In this document: piece by piece, positions 1 to 7,833 of the stretch
Layout: every line of letters starts with the position of its first letter
Numbering within the stretch: the stretch's first letter is position 1
Assembly: GCF_009708035.1 (NCBI RefSeq)
Contig: NZ_WMBQ01000001.1
Span: 2,051,501-2,115,500 of the forward strand
Length of the DNA stretch: 64,000 bases
From: Hyphomicrobium album
GTDB taxonomy: Bacteria; Pseudomonadota; Alphaproteobacteria; Rhizobiales; Hyphomicrobiaceae
Reading direction: 5' to 3'
The notes under the pieces: generated by a model
The model's input: the letters and a program-made list of their open reading frames with translations, nothing else
Told to the model about the DNA's origin: nothing
Databases searched by the model: none
Program-made: the position numbers and the translations under genes

Positions 1-419
1 GTGCGCGCCTTGACCACGCGGCGGCGGGTCGCGACTTGCGCCTGACCGTCCCCGGGAACGGACGCCTCGCGTGCGTGGCGGATGAGCCCGTCGAAATCGC
101 CGGCGCCAATCGGCTCGCCGGCGGATGCCCGCTTATAGAGCTGCTCCAGCACGGAGCGGGCGATGTCGGTCGCCCCCTCCGGCCCGGTCAGCGTGACGAC
201 ATTGCCGTGGGCATGAGCCTCGATGCCGAGGCGATCCTCGATGAGGGCCAGGTTGGCGTCGTATTCCCCGAGGAGACGGGTGAGATGACGGTTGTCCTCG
301 AAGGGCACTACGAGGCGCTTGTTTGCGACCTGCGACTTGGGCGATCGCCCCGGTCCTGCGACCGGATTCCCGCGAAATGCTGCCAATCGGCGCTCCAGAC
401 GTTGGCTTCGAATCGTCAC
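1..419 (-). CDS. phoH: PhoH family ATPase, N-terminal part (cut by window edge)
   Basis: Only the first ~139 codons are present; the gene continues beyond the left edge. The reverse strand reads from a GTG at 419 into KRLVVPFEDNRHLTRLLGEY, then a KH-like segment with GNVVTLTGPEG, the usual N-terminal region of PhoH/YbeZ proteins ahead of the P-loop domain. An in-frame stop lies five codons upstream of the GTG, so that start is nearly forced. PhoH-type proteins are cytoplasmic ATPases tied to RNA metabolism and usually precede ybeY. The position directly downstream of miaB is the standard alphaproteobacterial order and supports the call. The ATPase motifs themselves are outside the window. Confidence 0.85.
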   Translation of the reverse strand, partial: MTIRSQRLERRLAAFRGNPVAGPGRSPKSQVANKRLVVPFEDNRHLTRLLGEYDANLALIEDRLGIEAHAHGNVVTLTGPEGATDIARSVLEQLYKRASAGEPIGAGDFDGLIRHAREASVPGDGQAQVATRRRVVKAR

Positions 420-500
420 TTCCGACGATCAACTTAGCACATGCATTCGCCGCGGCTGCACACCGGGGCGGGATAACTCAGGCTAGGGGTTACCGGATGT

Positions 501-1928
501 TCACTCCGGCCGTATGACACCGGCCAGACTATTGGGCCCAAACGAAGAAATTTCAACCGGCACGAGCCGGCCGAGCATATTTGCGGGCGCTTCGGCATGC
601 ACGGACTGCAGATAAGGTGAGCGTCCGATGAGCTGCCCGGGGCGGCGGCCCTGCTTTTCGAACAGTACGGGCAGCGTGCGCCCGACGCAGCGCGCCGCGA
701 ATTCCTTCTGCTGGCGCTCGATCTGGCGTTGCAGGCGCGCGAGCCGTTCCGACTTCACGTCCTCCGCTATCTGGTCGCCGAGCTTTTCGGCCGGCGTTCC
801 CGGACGCGGGCTGTATTTGAATGAGTAGGCGGCGGCGAAGCCGACCTCGGCGAACACGGCGAGCGTCTCTTCGAACTCTTCGTCAGTCTCGCCCGGGAAG
901 CCGACGATGATGTCGGTCGACAGCGTCAAGTCGGGCTGCGCGGCGCGAATGCGGCTGACAAGGTCGACGTACTCGCGCGCCGTGTGCTTGCGGTTCATGG
1001 CGGCGAGGATGCGATCGGCGCCCGACTGGAACGGCAGATGCAGGTACGGCATCAGCTTCTTCTCGCCGGCGTGCGCGGCGATCAGGTCGTCGCTCATGTC
1101 GCGGGGATGGCTGGTCGTGTAGCGCAGGCGTTCCAGGCCATCGATCTGCGCGAGATGGCGGATGAGGTCGGCGAGCGAATAGGTGCGCCCGTCCGGCCCA
1201 ACGCCGTGATAGCCGTTGACGTTCTGCCCAAGCAGTGTCAGCTCGCGCACGCCGCTCGCCACCAGAGAGCGCGCTTCGCGCTCGACGTCGGCGACGGCGC
1301 GCGAATATTCCATGCCGCGCGTGTACGGCACGACGCAAAACGTACAGAACTTGTCGCAGCCTTCCTGCACCGTGAGGAACGCGGTCACGCTGCGCGACGG
1401 TGCGCGGGCGGGAAGCTGCGCGAACTTTTCCTCCTCGGAGAACTCCGTCTCGACCAGCGGGCGGTTCTCCGCCCGCGTCCGTGCGATCAGCTCCGGCAGG
1501 CGATGATAGCTCTGCGGCCCGACCACGAGATCGACGGCCGGCGCGCGGCGCAAGATCTCGCTGCCCTCGGCTTGCGCGACACAGCCGACGACCGCGACGA
1601 CGGTGTCGCTACCGGCTTCGGCACGCGCGTCCTTCACCTGGCGGATACGGCCGAGATCCGAATAGACCTTGTCCGCCGCCTTCTCGCGGATGTGGCAGGT
1701 GTTGAGAATGACGAGGTCGGCGTCCTCCAGCGCATCCGTGCCGGCGTAGCCCTGGGCCGACAGCGCTTCCGTCATGCGCTCGGAATCATAAACGTTCATC
1801 TGGCAGCCGAATGTACGCACGTAGACCTTGCGCGCCCTGGATGCGCCCGCGCCAGCGTGCGCGGCAACAGCCACGTCCTGGTCAGAAGTCGCGTCCGTCG
1901 TCAGCCGATCGTCCATGCCTTCGTGCAT
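501..1928 (-). CDS. miaB: tRNA-2-methylthio-N6-dimethylallyladenosine synthase MiaB
   Basis: Radical-SAM methylthiotransferase that converts i6A37 to ms2i6A37 in tRNAs reading UNN codons. The 475-residue protein has the UPF0004 N-terminal domain with three cluster cysteines ([22 protein letters not shown]). The radical-SAM motif CDKFCTFC follows, and a C-terminal TRAM domain comes after FSYRPGTPA-like [11 protein letters not shown]. Length is normal for the family. The first ~30 residues are a poorly conserved extension, and an internal Met five codons in is an alternative start. It lies between plsC and phoH on the same strand, as in other Rhizobiales, and is probably co-transcribed with them. 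Confidence 0.96.
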   Translation of the reverse strand: MHEGMDDRLTTDATSDQDVAVAAHAGAGASRARKVYVRTFGCQMNVYDSERMTEALSAQGYAGTDALEDADLVILNTCHIREKAADKVYSDLGRIRQVKDARAEAGSDTVVAVVGCVAQAEGSEILRRAPAVDLVVGPQSYHRLPELIARTRAENRPLVETEFSEEEKFAQLPARAPSRSVTAFLTVQEGCDKFCTFCVVPYTRGMEYSRAVADVEREARSLVASGVRELTLLGQNVNGYHGVGPDGRTYSLADLIRHLAQIDGLERLRYTTSHPRDMSDDLIAAHAGEKKLMPYLHLPFQSGADRILAAMNRKHTAREYVDLVSRIRAAQPDLTLSTDIIVGFPGETDEEFEETLAVFAEVGFAAAYSFKYSPRPGTPAEKLGDQIAEDVKSERLARLQRQIERQQKEFAARCVGRTLPVLFEKQGRRPGQLIGRSPYLQSVHAEAPANMLGRLVPVEISSFGPNSLAGVIRPE

Positions 1929-1996
1929 CCGCTGCCTGATCCGGCTAAGCAGCCCGAGGGCTGCGGCCTTGTCCAGTCCCTACAGTGGCCTATCCG

Positions 1997-2905
1997 TTAC
2001 GTCCATTTCTGCCCCCGCTCCGCCGCCCGGGGGCGCACGCGGACGGGGGACGGCACGGGATCGGGCGCCGTTACGACAATGGCCGTACCCGGCGGCCTCG
2101 CCCGCAGGATGCGCACCACGTTCTCGCGCACCTGTGCTTCCGAATGCCGCGCCAGCGCCTTGCGGTCGGCGAAGCTCGCCAGCGGCACTGGATCGCCGAC
2201 CTTGATGACCACGTCGAGGGGGCCAGACTTGAGCAGCGCCCAGGCGTGGCCGCGCATCTCCATGTCGCCGTACCACGCGACCGCTGGGCGCCCCGATCGT
2301 CCGAGCGGCAAACCGTGCAGGCGCGTGTAGACGACCGACAGTGTCTGCACCACCGCGTCGGGGGCCGCGTTCGCCTCCCCCGTCGCCGGCCTGGCGGCGG
2401 CGAACAGCGAGGTCATGAACGGCAGCACCCGGTTGCCGTCGCTCGACGTCCCTTCCGCGAAAAGGACGATCGCGTCGCCCTGCCCGAGACGCTCGCCGAT
2501 CTCGCCCGTCGTCTGCCCGACGGCGGTGCGCCGGTTACGGTCGACAAAAACGGTGCGCTGCAGCCGTGCCAGCGAGGCGACGAACGGCCAGGAACCAACC
2601 TCCTTCTTGGCGACGAACGATACCGGCGCGACGGCCGACAGCACCGGGATGTCGAGCCACGTCGTGTGATTGGCGACGAGCAGCACGGGGCGATCGCGCA
2701 TAACCGCGCCCTCGATGTGCAGGCGGATGCCGAGTAGCCGGCACACTTGGCGGTGGTACCAATGCGGGAAGTTGCGCGCGCCCTTGATGCTGGTTCGCAC
2801 CAGCAGCGCCTGCACCGGCATCAACGGCACGGTCAGGGCGAAAAAGCCGGCGAGGACCGCGCCGCCGCGAATCGCACCCATTCTCGATTGCCGCGCGCCG
2901 CTCAC
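1997..2905 (-). CDS. 1-acyl-sn-glycerol-3-phosphate acyltransferase family (PlsC or OlsA)
   Basis: Membrane-associated acyltransferase of 302 residues. It has an N-terminal hydrophobic segment (GGAVLAGFFALTVPL), the HX4D catalytic motif in ANHTTWLD and the substrate-binding motif FAEGTSSDGNR. PlsC family members acylate lysophosphatidic acid. In Rhizobiales the copy beside fur and miaB can be OlsA, which acylates lyso-ornithine lipid; the OlsB-type gene at 29112-30080 makes that role plausible here. Sequence alone does not separate the two. The start codon overlaps the fur stop by four bases, so the two genes are translationally coupled. The last ~30 residues are rich in Arg and Pro and are not conserved. 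Confidence 0.85.
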   Translation of the reverse strand: MSGARQSRMGAIRGGAVLAGFFALTVPLMPVQALLVRTSIKGARNFPHWYHRQVCRLLGIRLHIEGAVMRDRPVLLVANHTTWLDIPVLSAVAPVSFVAKKEVGSWPFVASLARLQRTVFVDRNRRTAVGQTTGEIGERLGQGDAIVLFAEGTSSDGNRVLPFMTSLFAAARPATGEANAAPDAVVQTLSVVYTRLHGLPLGRSGRPAVAWYGDMEMRGHAWALLKSGPLDVVIKVGDPVPLASFADRKALARHSEAQVRENVVRILRARPPGTAIVVTAPDPVPSPVRVRPRAAERGQKWT

Positions 2906-3345
2906 GCCTTTTTCACCGGCTTAACGCGCAGGCCGTAGAGCTCGAGCCGGTGGCCGACGAGCTTGAAGCCCAGCTCGCGCGCGATCCTGTCCTGAAGTGC
3001 CTCTATGGCCTCGTTGCGGAACTCGATGACGCGGCCGGTCTCGACATCGATCAGGTGGTCGTGATGTCCGCGCGCGGCGTCCTCGTAGCGGCCGCGCTTG
3101 TGGCCGAAGTCGTGCCGCTCGAGGATGCCCTTCTCGGCGAACAGCTTCAGCGTGCGGTAGACGGTGGAGAGTGAGATGCCGCGATCGATCTCGTTAGCGC
3201 GCTGGTAGACCTCCTCGACGTCGGGGTGGTCCTTGGCGCTCGACAGAACGCGGGCGATGACACGGCGCTGTCCGGTCATGCGCAGCCCCTGCTCGGCGCA
3301 CAGGAGCTCGATACGGCTCTGGTTGGAACTTGCAGATTCTGCCAT
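2902..3345 (-). CDS. fur: Fur-family metalloregulator (Fur/Mur type)
   Basis: Cytoplasmic, 147-residue repressor. The N-terminal winged helix contains GLRMTGQRRVIARVL and ISLSTVYRTLKLF. The dimerisation/metal domain follows, with the His cluster GHHDHLIDVETG. The C-terminal CxxC zinc site of gamma-proteobacterial Fur is absent, as in rhizobial Mur proteins, which respond mainly to manganese while Irr/RirA take over iron control. The genomic position rimI-fur-plsC-miaB is the usual rhizobial one. It overlaps the downstream acyltransferase gene by four bases. Manganese rather than iron sensing is inferred from family knowledge. Confidence 0.92.
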   Translation of the reverse strand: MAESASSNQSRIELLCAEQGLRMTGQRRVIARVLSSAKDHPDVEEVYQRANEIDRGISLSTVYRTLKLFAEKGILERHDFGHKRGRYEDAARGHHDHLIDVETGRVIEFRNEAIEALQDRIARELGFKLVGHRLELYGLRVKPVKKA

Positions 3346-3444
3346 GCGGCGGCTGTCGCTCCGCTCTCGCTCGGTGCTTGGCTTTATAGGAAAGCGGTCG
3401 CGGCCCGTCCACCGCTGGCATCGGCCTCGACACGCAGGCGGCAG

Positions 3445-3930
3445 CTAGAGGCCGAGCGCCAGAATGACGGCATCGGCCTTTTCACTGCCGGCGCGCTGGT
3501 AGTACCCGTTGCGCGTCCCGGCCTTCTTGAACCCGAGGCTCTTATAAAGGGCGACCGCCGCCGTATTGTCGGTGGCGACCTCGAGGAACAGACGCTTCAC
3601 TTCGGCGCGGCGGGCGGCGCGCACGAGACCCTCGACCATCTGCCGGCCGACGCCGCGGCGCTGCCATTCCGGCGCGACGCCGATGGAGAGGATCTCCGCC
3701 TCGTCGGCGGCAATGCGGCCGATGATGAAGCCGGCGAGCGAGCGGGGGTCACGCACCTGCGCGATGAATGACGCGGATGCGGGATGCTCGATCGACTCCG
3801 TGATGCTAGAGGCATCCCACGCCGGATCGAACAACTGAGCGTGCAGGGCAGCGATCTCCTCGGCGCGATCAGGGCTCGCCCACAGCAGGCTCAGATTCTT
3901 CGGATTGAGCGGGGTATCGGCCGGGCACAT
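3445..3930 (-). CDS. rimI: Ribosomal-protein-alanine N-acetyltransferase RimI-like GNAT
   Basis: GNAT-fold acetyltransferase, 161 residues. The acetyl-CoA pyrophosphate loop is seen in GVAPEWQRRGVGRQMVEGL, and the C-terminal motif in NTAAVALYKSLGFKKAGTRNGYY. RimI acetylates the N-terminal alanine of ribosomal protein S18 in E. coli. Identification rests on the GNAT motifs plus the tsaB-rimI pairing, which is conserved across bacteria; only three bases separate the tsaB stop from this ATG. The substrate is inferred and not visible in the sequence. Confidence 0.88.
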   Translation of the reverse strand: MCPADTPLNPKNLSLLWASPDRAEEIAALHAQLFDPAWDASSITESIEHPASASFIAQVRDPRSLAGFIIGRIAADEAEILSIGVAPEWQRRGVGRQMVEGLVRAARRAEVKRLFLEVATDNTAAVALYKSLGFKKAGTRNGYYQRAGSEKADAVILALGL

Positions 3931-3933
3931 GGC

Positions 3934-4626
3934 TCAAACTCTCGCGATCGCCTTGTCCTGCGGCTTGGCATCCGGAGGCCGCAGATAGAAGGGGGCTAGG
4001 GGCGCGTCCGACGCTTCGAGTCCCGCGGCAATGCTGGCCAGTGCTACCGCATCCGGCAGCAGATCGGGAAGCGCCGCGCGCGCGGCGCGGCCGTGGCGCA
4101 CGGCGGCTTCCGCCACCGCGGCCGCACCTGACCCGACAAACACGATCGCTCCGCGACCGCCGAGCCGCGCCGCGTCATCGATCGGCAGGAGCAGCGGCTC
4201 GGAGTAGGCGTTTCGGCCGCCGCGCCCACTGAACAGCTGTGCATAGACCTCGCCACGGCGCGCATCCGTCACGACTGCCAGCATCTCGGCATCGATTGTT
4301 CGGCCCGCGACTTCGGCCATCACGGCGAGGCTGGACACACCCACGGTCGGCGCGCTTGTCGCCAGTGCCAGGCTGCGCGCGGCGGCGATGCCGATGCGCG
4401 TGCCGGTGAAAGTGCCAGGTCCGACCGTCACCGCGATGCGGTCGAGGTCACCGAAGGCGACGCGCGCCTCCTCCATCGTTTCGCCGATCATGGGAATGAG
4501 ACGCTCGGCGTGACCGGTCTCGAAGCGCTCCATGCGGCTGCTCAGCGCGACAACTGAATTGTCGCGCAGTTCGGCAACGCAAACCGAGCAGCCGTCAAAA
4601 CACGTATCGAAGGCCAGGATCTTCAT
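3934..4626 (-). CDS. tsaB: tRNA threonylcarbamoyladenosine biosynthesis protein TsaB
   Basis: ASKHA-fold, catalytically inactive partner of TsaD in t6A37 synthesis on ANN-decoding tRNAs. The 230-residue protein starts with the typical MKILAFDTCFDGCSV. It contains the conserved segment VTVGPGTFTGTRIGIAAARSLA and the mid-protein VVTDARRGEVYAQLF. Length is normal. It heads the tsaB-rimI pair. The C-terminal extension ending LAPFYLRPPDAKPQDKA is typical of alphaproteobacterial members. Confidence 0.95.
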   Translation of the reverse strand: MKILAFDTCFDGCSVCVAELRDNSVVALSSRMERFETGHAERLIPMIGETMEEARVAFGDLDRIAVTVGPGTFTGTRIGIAAARSLALATSAPTVGVSSLAVMAEVAGRTIDAEMLAVVTDARRGEVYAQLFSGRGGRNAYSEPLLLPIDDAARLGGRGAIVFVGSGAAAVAEAAVRHGRAARAALPDLLPDAVALASIAAGLEASDAPLAPFYLRPPDAKPQDKAIARV

Positions 4627-4687
4627 GGCCGAACCCTATACGCAGGGCCCGGCACTTTCACCATACGAAAATGAAGCGCGGGAGCGC

Positions 4688-5274
4688 TCAGATGATCTCG
4701 GCGATTTCCGCGAAGTCGAAACGCGGCAGCCGCTGCTTGACGGCCGATGGGTCGCCGTAGCCGAGGTTGCAGAGGAAATTCGATCTGATGCTCGTGCCGG
4801 CGAAGAAGGACTTGTCCACTCCGGCATTGTCGAAGCCCGACATCGGGCCGCAGTCCAGCCCGAGAAGCCGCGCAGCGACAATGAGGTAGGCGCCCTGCAG
4901 GGTGCCGTTGCGAAACGCGGTCTCGTGGATCTTCTCCGGCTTGCGGGCGTAGGAGCTTTTCATGTCCTTGTGCGGAAAGAGCCGCGGCAGGTGCTCGTAG
5001 AACTCCAGGTCGTAGCCGATGATGGCGCAGACCGGCGCCTGCATCGTCTTGGCACGATTGCCGTCGCTCAGCAGCGGCGCGAGTTTCTCTTTCGCCTCCT
5101 TCGACTTCACGAAGACAAACCGGGCAGGCAGGCAATTGGCGCTCGTCGGTCCCATCTTCACGATGTCGATGAGCCTCTGCAGCACGTCGTCGGGACATCG
5201 CCGGGAAGCCACGCATTCTGGGTGCGCGCGTCGAGAAAGGCGCGGCGAAGCGCTTCATCGTTGGCTAGCTGCAT
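4688..5274 (-). pseudogene. Malonic semialdehyde reductase / nitroreductase (RutE/HadB family), apparent frameshift
   Basis: Two reading frames join to one nitroreductase-family protein of about 196 residues, the family's usual length. The reverse strand starts at ATG 5274 with [20 protein letters not shown] and AW. The frame is then lost near 5192-5196. The rest continues in another frame with [44 protein letters not shown] and NLGYGDPS. One extra base in the GGG run at 5192-5194 would restore the frame. RutE-type enzymes reduce malonic semialdehyde with NAD(P)H and FMN. Every other conserved block looks intact, so this is either a very recent inactivation or a base-call error in the assembly. 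Confidence 0.8.
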
Positions 5275-5307
5275 GTCGCCCTCATCGCTATCGATACGTC
5301 GAAAATG

Positions 5308-5335
5308 AAAAACCCCACCGAGTCGGCGGGGTTTC
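5308..5335 (-). terminator. Rho-independent terminator downstream of nfu
   Basis: Read on the minus strand, a GC-rich stem (AACCCCGCC pairing with GGTGGGGTT around a short GACTC loop) is followed by TTTTTCATTTT. It lies 25 bases beyond the nfu stop. The plus strand has a poorer T-tract, so the main direction is minus. It separates nfu from the nitroreductase gene downstream. Confidence 0.75.
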
Positions 5336-5359
5336 CTTTGATCTGGGCTTCAGCCGGCG

Positions 5360-5911
5360 TCAAACGGCCTGGACCTGCTGAACCTCGGGGCAGAAATGCC
5401 GTAGCAGGTTCTCGATGCCGTGGCGAAGCGTGGCGGTCGAGCTGGGGCAGCCCGAGCAGGCGCCGCGCATGCGCAAATAGACGACACCGTCGCGGAAGCC
5501 CGAGAAGGTGATGTCGCCGCCGTCCTGCGCCACCGCCGGACGCACGCGTGTCTCCAGCAGTTCTTTGATCGTCGCCACGACGGCCTCGTCCTTGGGATCG
5601 AAGGAGCCCGTCTCGTCGTCGTTGGCAGTCTCGGCGACGACCGGCGAGCCCGACATGAAATGTTCCATGATCGCGCCGAGGATCATCGGCTTCAGGTGCT
5701 GCCATTCCTCTTCGCCCTTGGTCACCGAGATGAAGTCGGAGCCGAGGAAGACGCCGCGCACACCCTTGATGTCGAATAGGCGCGAGGCGAGCGGGGAGGC
5801 CAGCGCGTCGCTCTTGTCGGTGAAGTCGGCGGTGCCCTCGGACAAGACCGACTTGCCGGGAATGAACTTCAGCGTCGCCGGATTGGGGGTCGCTTCGGTC
5901 TGGATGAACAT
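5360..5911 (-). CDS. nfu: NifU-like Fe-S scaffold/carrier protein (Nfu)
   Basis: Iron-sulfur cluster carrier of 183 residues with two domains. The Nfu N-terminal domain begins MFIQTEATPNPATLKFIPG. The NifU C-terminal domain has the cluster-binding CSGC motif in RGACSGCPSSTATLRHGIE, preceded by VAQDGGDITF. The ATG at 5911 is chosen over the in-frame ATG six codons upstream because MFIQTE is the conserved start and GAAAGG sits at ribosome-binding distance. A strong terminator follows. An ICE-like palindrome lies about 53-69 bases upstream of the start, hinting at Irr control. Confidence 0.93.
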   Translation of the reverse strand: MFIQTEATPNPATLKFIPGKSVLSEGTADFTDKSDALASPLASRLFDIKGVRGVFLGSDFISVTKGEEEWQHLKPMILGAIMEHFMSGSPVVAETANDDETGSFDPKDEAVVATIKELLETRVRPAVAQDGGDITFSGFRDGVVYLRMRGACSGCPSSTATLRHGIENLLRHFCPEVQQVQAV

Positions 5912-5963
5912 CGGCTGGCCTTTCAGCATTTCGTCGCCGGGGGGCCGGCGGAGTGATCTCTAC

Positions 5964-5980
5964 TTTAGAACCACTCTAAG
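5964..5980. promoter_or_regulatory. Candidate Irr box (ICE-like palindrome) upstream of nfu
   Basis: TTTAGAACCACTCTAAG is a 17-bp near-palindrome (TTTAGAA / CTCTAAG, two mismatches between arms). It resembles the iron control element TTTAGAA-N3-TTCTAAA bound by Irr in Rhizobiales. It lies in the leader between uspA and the nfu start. Fe-S assembly genes are plausible Irr targets. The site is predicted by eye only. Confidence 0.4.
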
Positions 5981-6022
5981 ATAGGCGATAGGGGCTGGGA
6001 TTTCGAGTGCCTTGGCAGCCTT

Positions 6023-6529
6023 TTACGCCATGGTGCGGACGTCCTCCAGACCCAGTGTCCCGGGCACAATGGTTATGGGGATCGGGAAGCTGCCCATCGA
6101 GGCCCCGGTAGCCAGGGTCGATACGAGCGGCCCAGGACCCGCCGCGTCCGCCGAGGCGCCCAGCACGAGGACGGCAATGTCCTCGTCCTCGTCGATCAAC
6201 TTGCGGATTTCCTCGCCCTTGGCGCCCTCGCGGACGATCTCCTCGCAGGCGACGTTCTCGTAGCCGGCCACGTTCAGCTTGCGGCGCATGAGGCGGAACA
6301 GCGCTTTCGCCTTGGCCGTCTCCTCCTCGATCTGCTGCTGGCGCACGTTAATCCAGTGCTGAAACTCCTGCGGGACGATGACGTAGAGCATGACGAGCGT
6401 GCCCGCCGAGCGCTGCATGCGGCTCGCGGCGTAGTAGAGCGCACTTTCCATTTCCGGGCTCTCATCGATGACGATGAGGAACTTGCGGAAATGGTCGGCC
6501 TCGAAGGATCGGCGCTTCTTCGTCGTCAT
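6023..6529 (-). CDS. Universal stress protein (UspA family)
   Basis: Single Usp domain, about 168 residues. It has FLIVIDESPEMESALYYAA at the first strand, a long coiled helix (RQQQIEEETAKAKALF) and the C-terminal ATP-loop-like segment VLVLGASADAAGPGPLVSTL ending in ITIVPGTL. In-frame starts exist at 6550 (GTG), 6535 and 6529 (ATG); none has a clear ribosome-binding site, and 6529 sits closest to the conserved region. The gene lies between trpS and nfu, a common Rhizobiales arrangement. The stress it answers to cannot be read from sequence. Confidence 0.88.
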   Translation of the reverse strand: MTTKKRRSFEADHFRKFLIVIDESPEMESALYYAASRMQRSAGTLVMLYVIVPQEFQHWINVRQQQIEEETAKAKALFRLMRRKLNVAGYENVACEEIVREGAKGEEIRKLIDEDEDIAVLVLGASADAAGPGPLVSTLATGASMGSFPIPITIVPGTLGLEDVRTMA

Positions 6530-6575
6530 GAGCATATGCTGCCACGCCACCCGGGCGCTAACAACTCCGCCAGCA

Positions 6576-7634
6576 TCAGGAGCGCACGAAACCGACGACG
6601 TCCTTCACCTCGGCATAGATCGGCCCGGCAATCGCCCTGGCGCGCTTGGAGCCGTCGGCGAGAATGCGATCGATCTCGGCCGGGTCGTTCATGAGGCGAA
6701 TGATTTCGGCGCGGATCGGCCCGAGCCGCGCAACTGCGACCTCGGTCAGCGCGCGCTTCAGACCCGTGTAGATGCTCGGTCCCTCCGTGGCGGTCGAGAT
6801 CAGCAGGTCCAAAGCCGCCTGCTTGGAGATACCGGCCAGCGCCGCGTAAATACCGACGAGGTTGTCGATTTCCGGGCGTGCCCCCAGCTCCTCGAGGCCG
6901 CTCGGCGGCGCAGGCTCCATGTCGGTCTTGGCGCGCTTGATCTTGTCGGCGATGGCGTCGGCGTCGTCCATCAGGTTGATGCGCGACATGTCGGAAGGCT
7001 CCGACTTCGACATCTTCTTGGTGCCGTCGCGCAGGCTCATGACGCGCGTCGCCGGACCGGTGATCACCGGATCGGGCGGCGGGAAGAAGATGCCGTCCGC
7101 GTAGCCCTTCTCGACGATGCCGTCGCGGAAGTCGTTGTTGAACTTCTGGGCGATGTCGCGGGCCAGCTCGAGGTGCTGCTTCTGGTCTTCGCCGACCGGC
7201 ACGTGCGTGGCGCGGTAGGCGAGAATGTCGGCGGCCATCAGGTTCGGATAGGCATAGAGACCGACGGACGCGTTCTCGCGATCCTTGCCGGCCTTCTCCT
7301 TGAACTGCGTCATGCGGTTGAGCCAGCCGAGGCGGGCGACGCAGTTGAACACCCAGGCGAGCTCGGCGTGCTCGGGCACCTGGCTCTGGTTGAAGAGGAT
7401 GCTCTTCTTGGGGTCGAGGCCGGACGCGATGTAGGCGGCCGTGACCTGCCGGATCGCGTTCTTGAGCTCCTTGGGGTCCTGCCAAACGGTGATCGCGTGC
7501 AGGTCGACGACGCAATAGATGCACTCGTGCGTCTTCTGCATCTCGATCCAGTTGACCATGGCGCCGAGGTAATTGCCGAGGTGCAGGCTGCCGGTCGGCT
7601 GCATGCCGGAGAACACGCGCTCTTTGAATGCCAT
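6576..7634 (-). CDS. trpS: Tryptophanyl-tRNA synthetase
   Basis: Class I aminoacyl-tRNA synthetase charging tRNA-Trp, 352 residues. It shows the HIGH-equivalent in [18 protein letters not shown], the family segment CVVDLHAIT, and the KMSKS loop in [18 protein letters not shown]. The ATG at 7634 begins [12 protein letters not shown] and has AAGGG-type ribosome-binding sequence upstream; a longer in-frame extension to 7691 has no conserved content. It is followed by uspA and preceded by murJ on the same strand. Confidence 0.97.
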   Translation of the reverse strand: MAFKERVFSGMQPTGSLHLGNYLGAMVNWIEMQKTHECIYCVVDLHAITVWQDPKELKNAIRQVTAAYIASGLDPKKSILFNQSQVPEHAELAWVFNCVARLGWLNRMTQFKEKAGKDRENASVGLYAYPNLMAADILAYRATHVPVGEDQKQHLELARDIAQKFNNDFRDGIVEKGYADGIFFPPPDPVITGPATRVMSLRDGTKKMSKSEPSDMSRINLMDDADAIADKIKRAKTDMEPAPPSGLEELGARPEIDNLVGIYAALAGISKQAALDLLISTATEGPSIYTGLKRALTEVAVARLGPIRAEIIRLMNDPAEIDRILADGSKRARAIAGPIYAEVKDVVGFVRS

Positions 7635-7833
7635 GGTGGACCCTTGCTTCGATAGGCGCGGGTTTATGGCGCGCCCTTGTCGGACGCGCAAGGCGGACCG
7701 AATGGCTGGGAGTATTCCTCGGCCGCGAAGCGGCGGGGGCCCAAGGGGCTTAGCGGCTTAGGCGCGGCCATCAGCTCGATCAACGGTGGCCGCACTGAAA
7801 GCTTCTCTCTCCTCGTGTCACCAGTCAGAGTGC

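Noticed and set aside
984-2330. 448-codon open frame on the plus strand
   Set aside because: It is antisense to miaB and plsC, which have full motif support; the translation is Arg/Gly/Ala-rich with no domain, typical of a GC-rich shadow frame.
5308-5335. Terminator acting for the nitroreductase gene
   Set aside because: That gene starts downstream of the hairpin on the minus strand; the T-rich tail is on the minus strand after nfu, so it terminates nfu.
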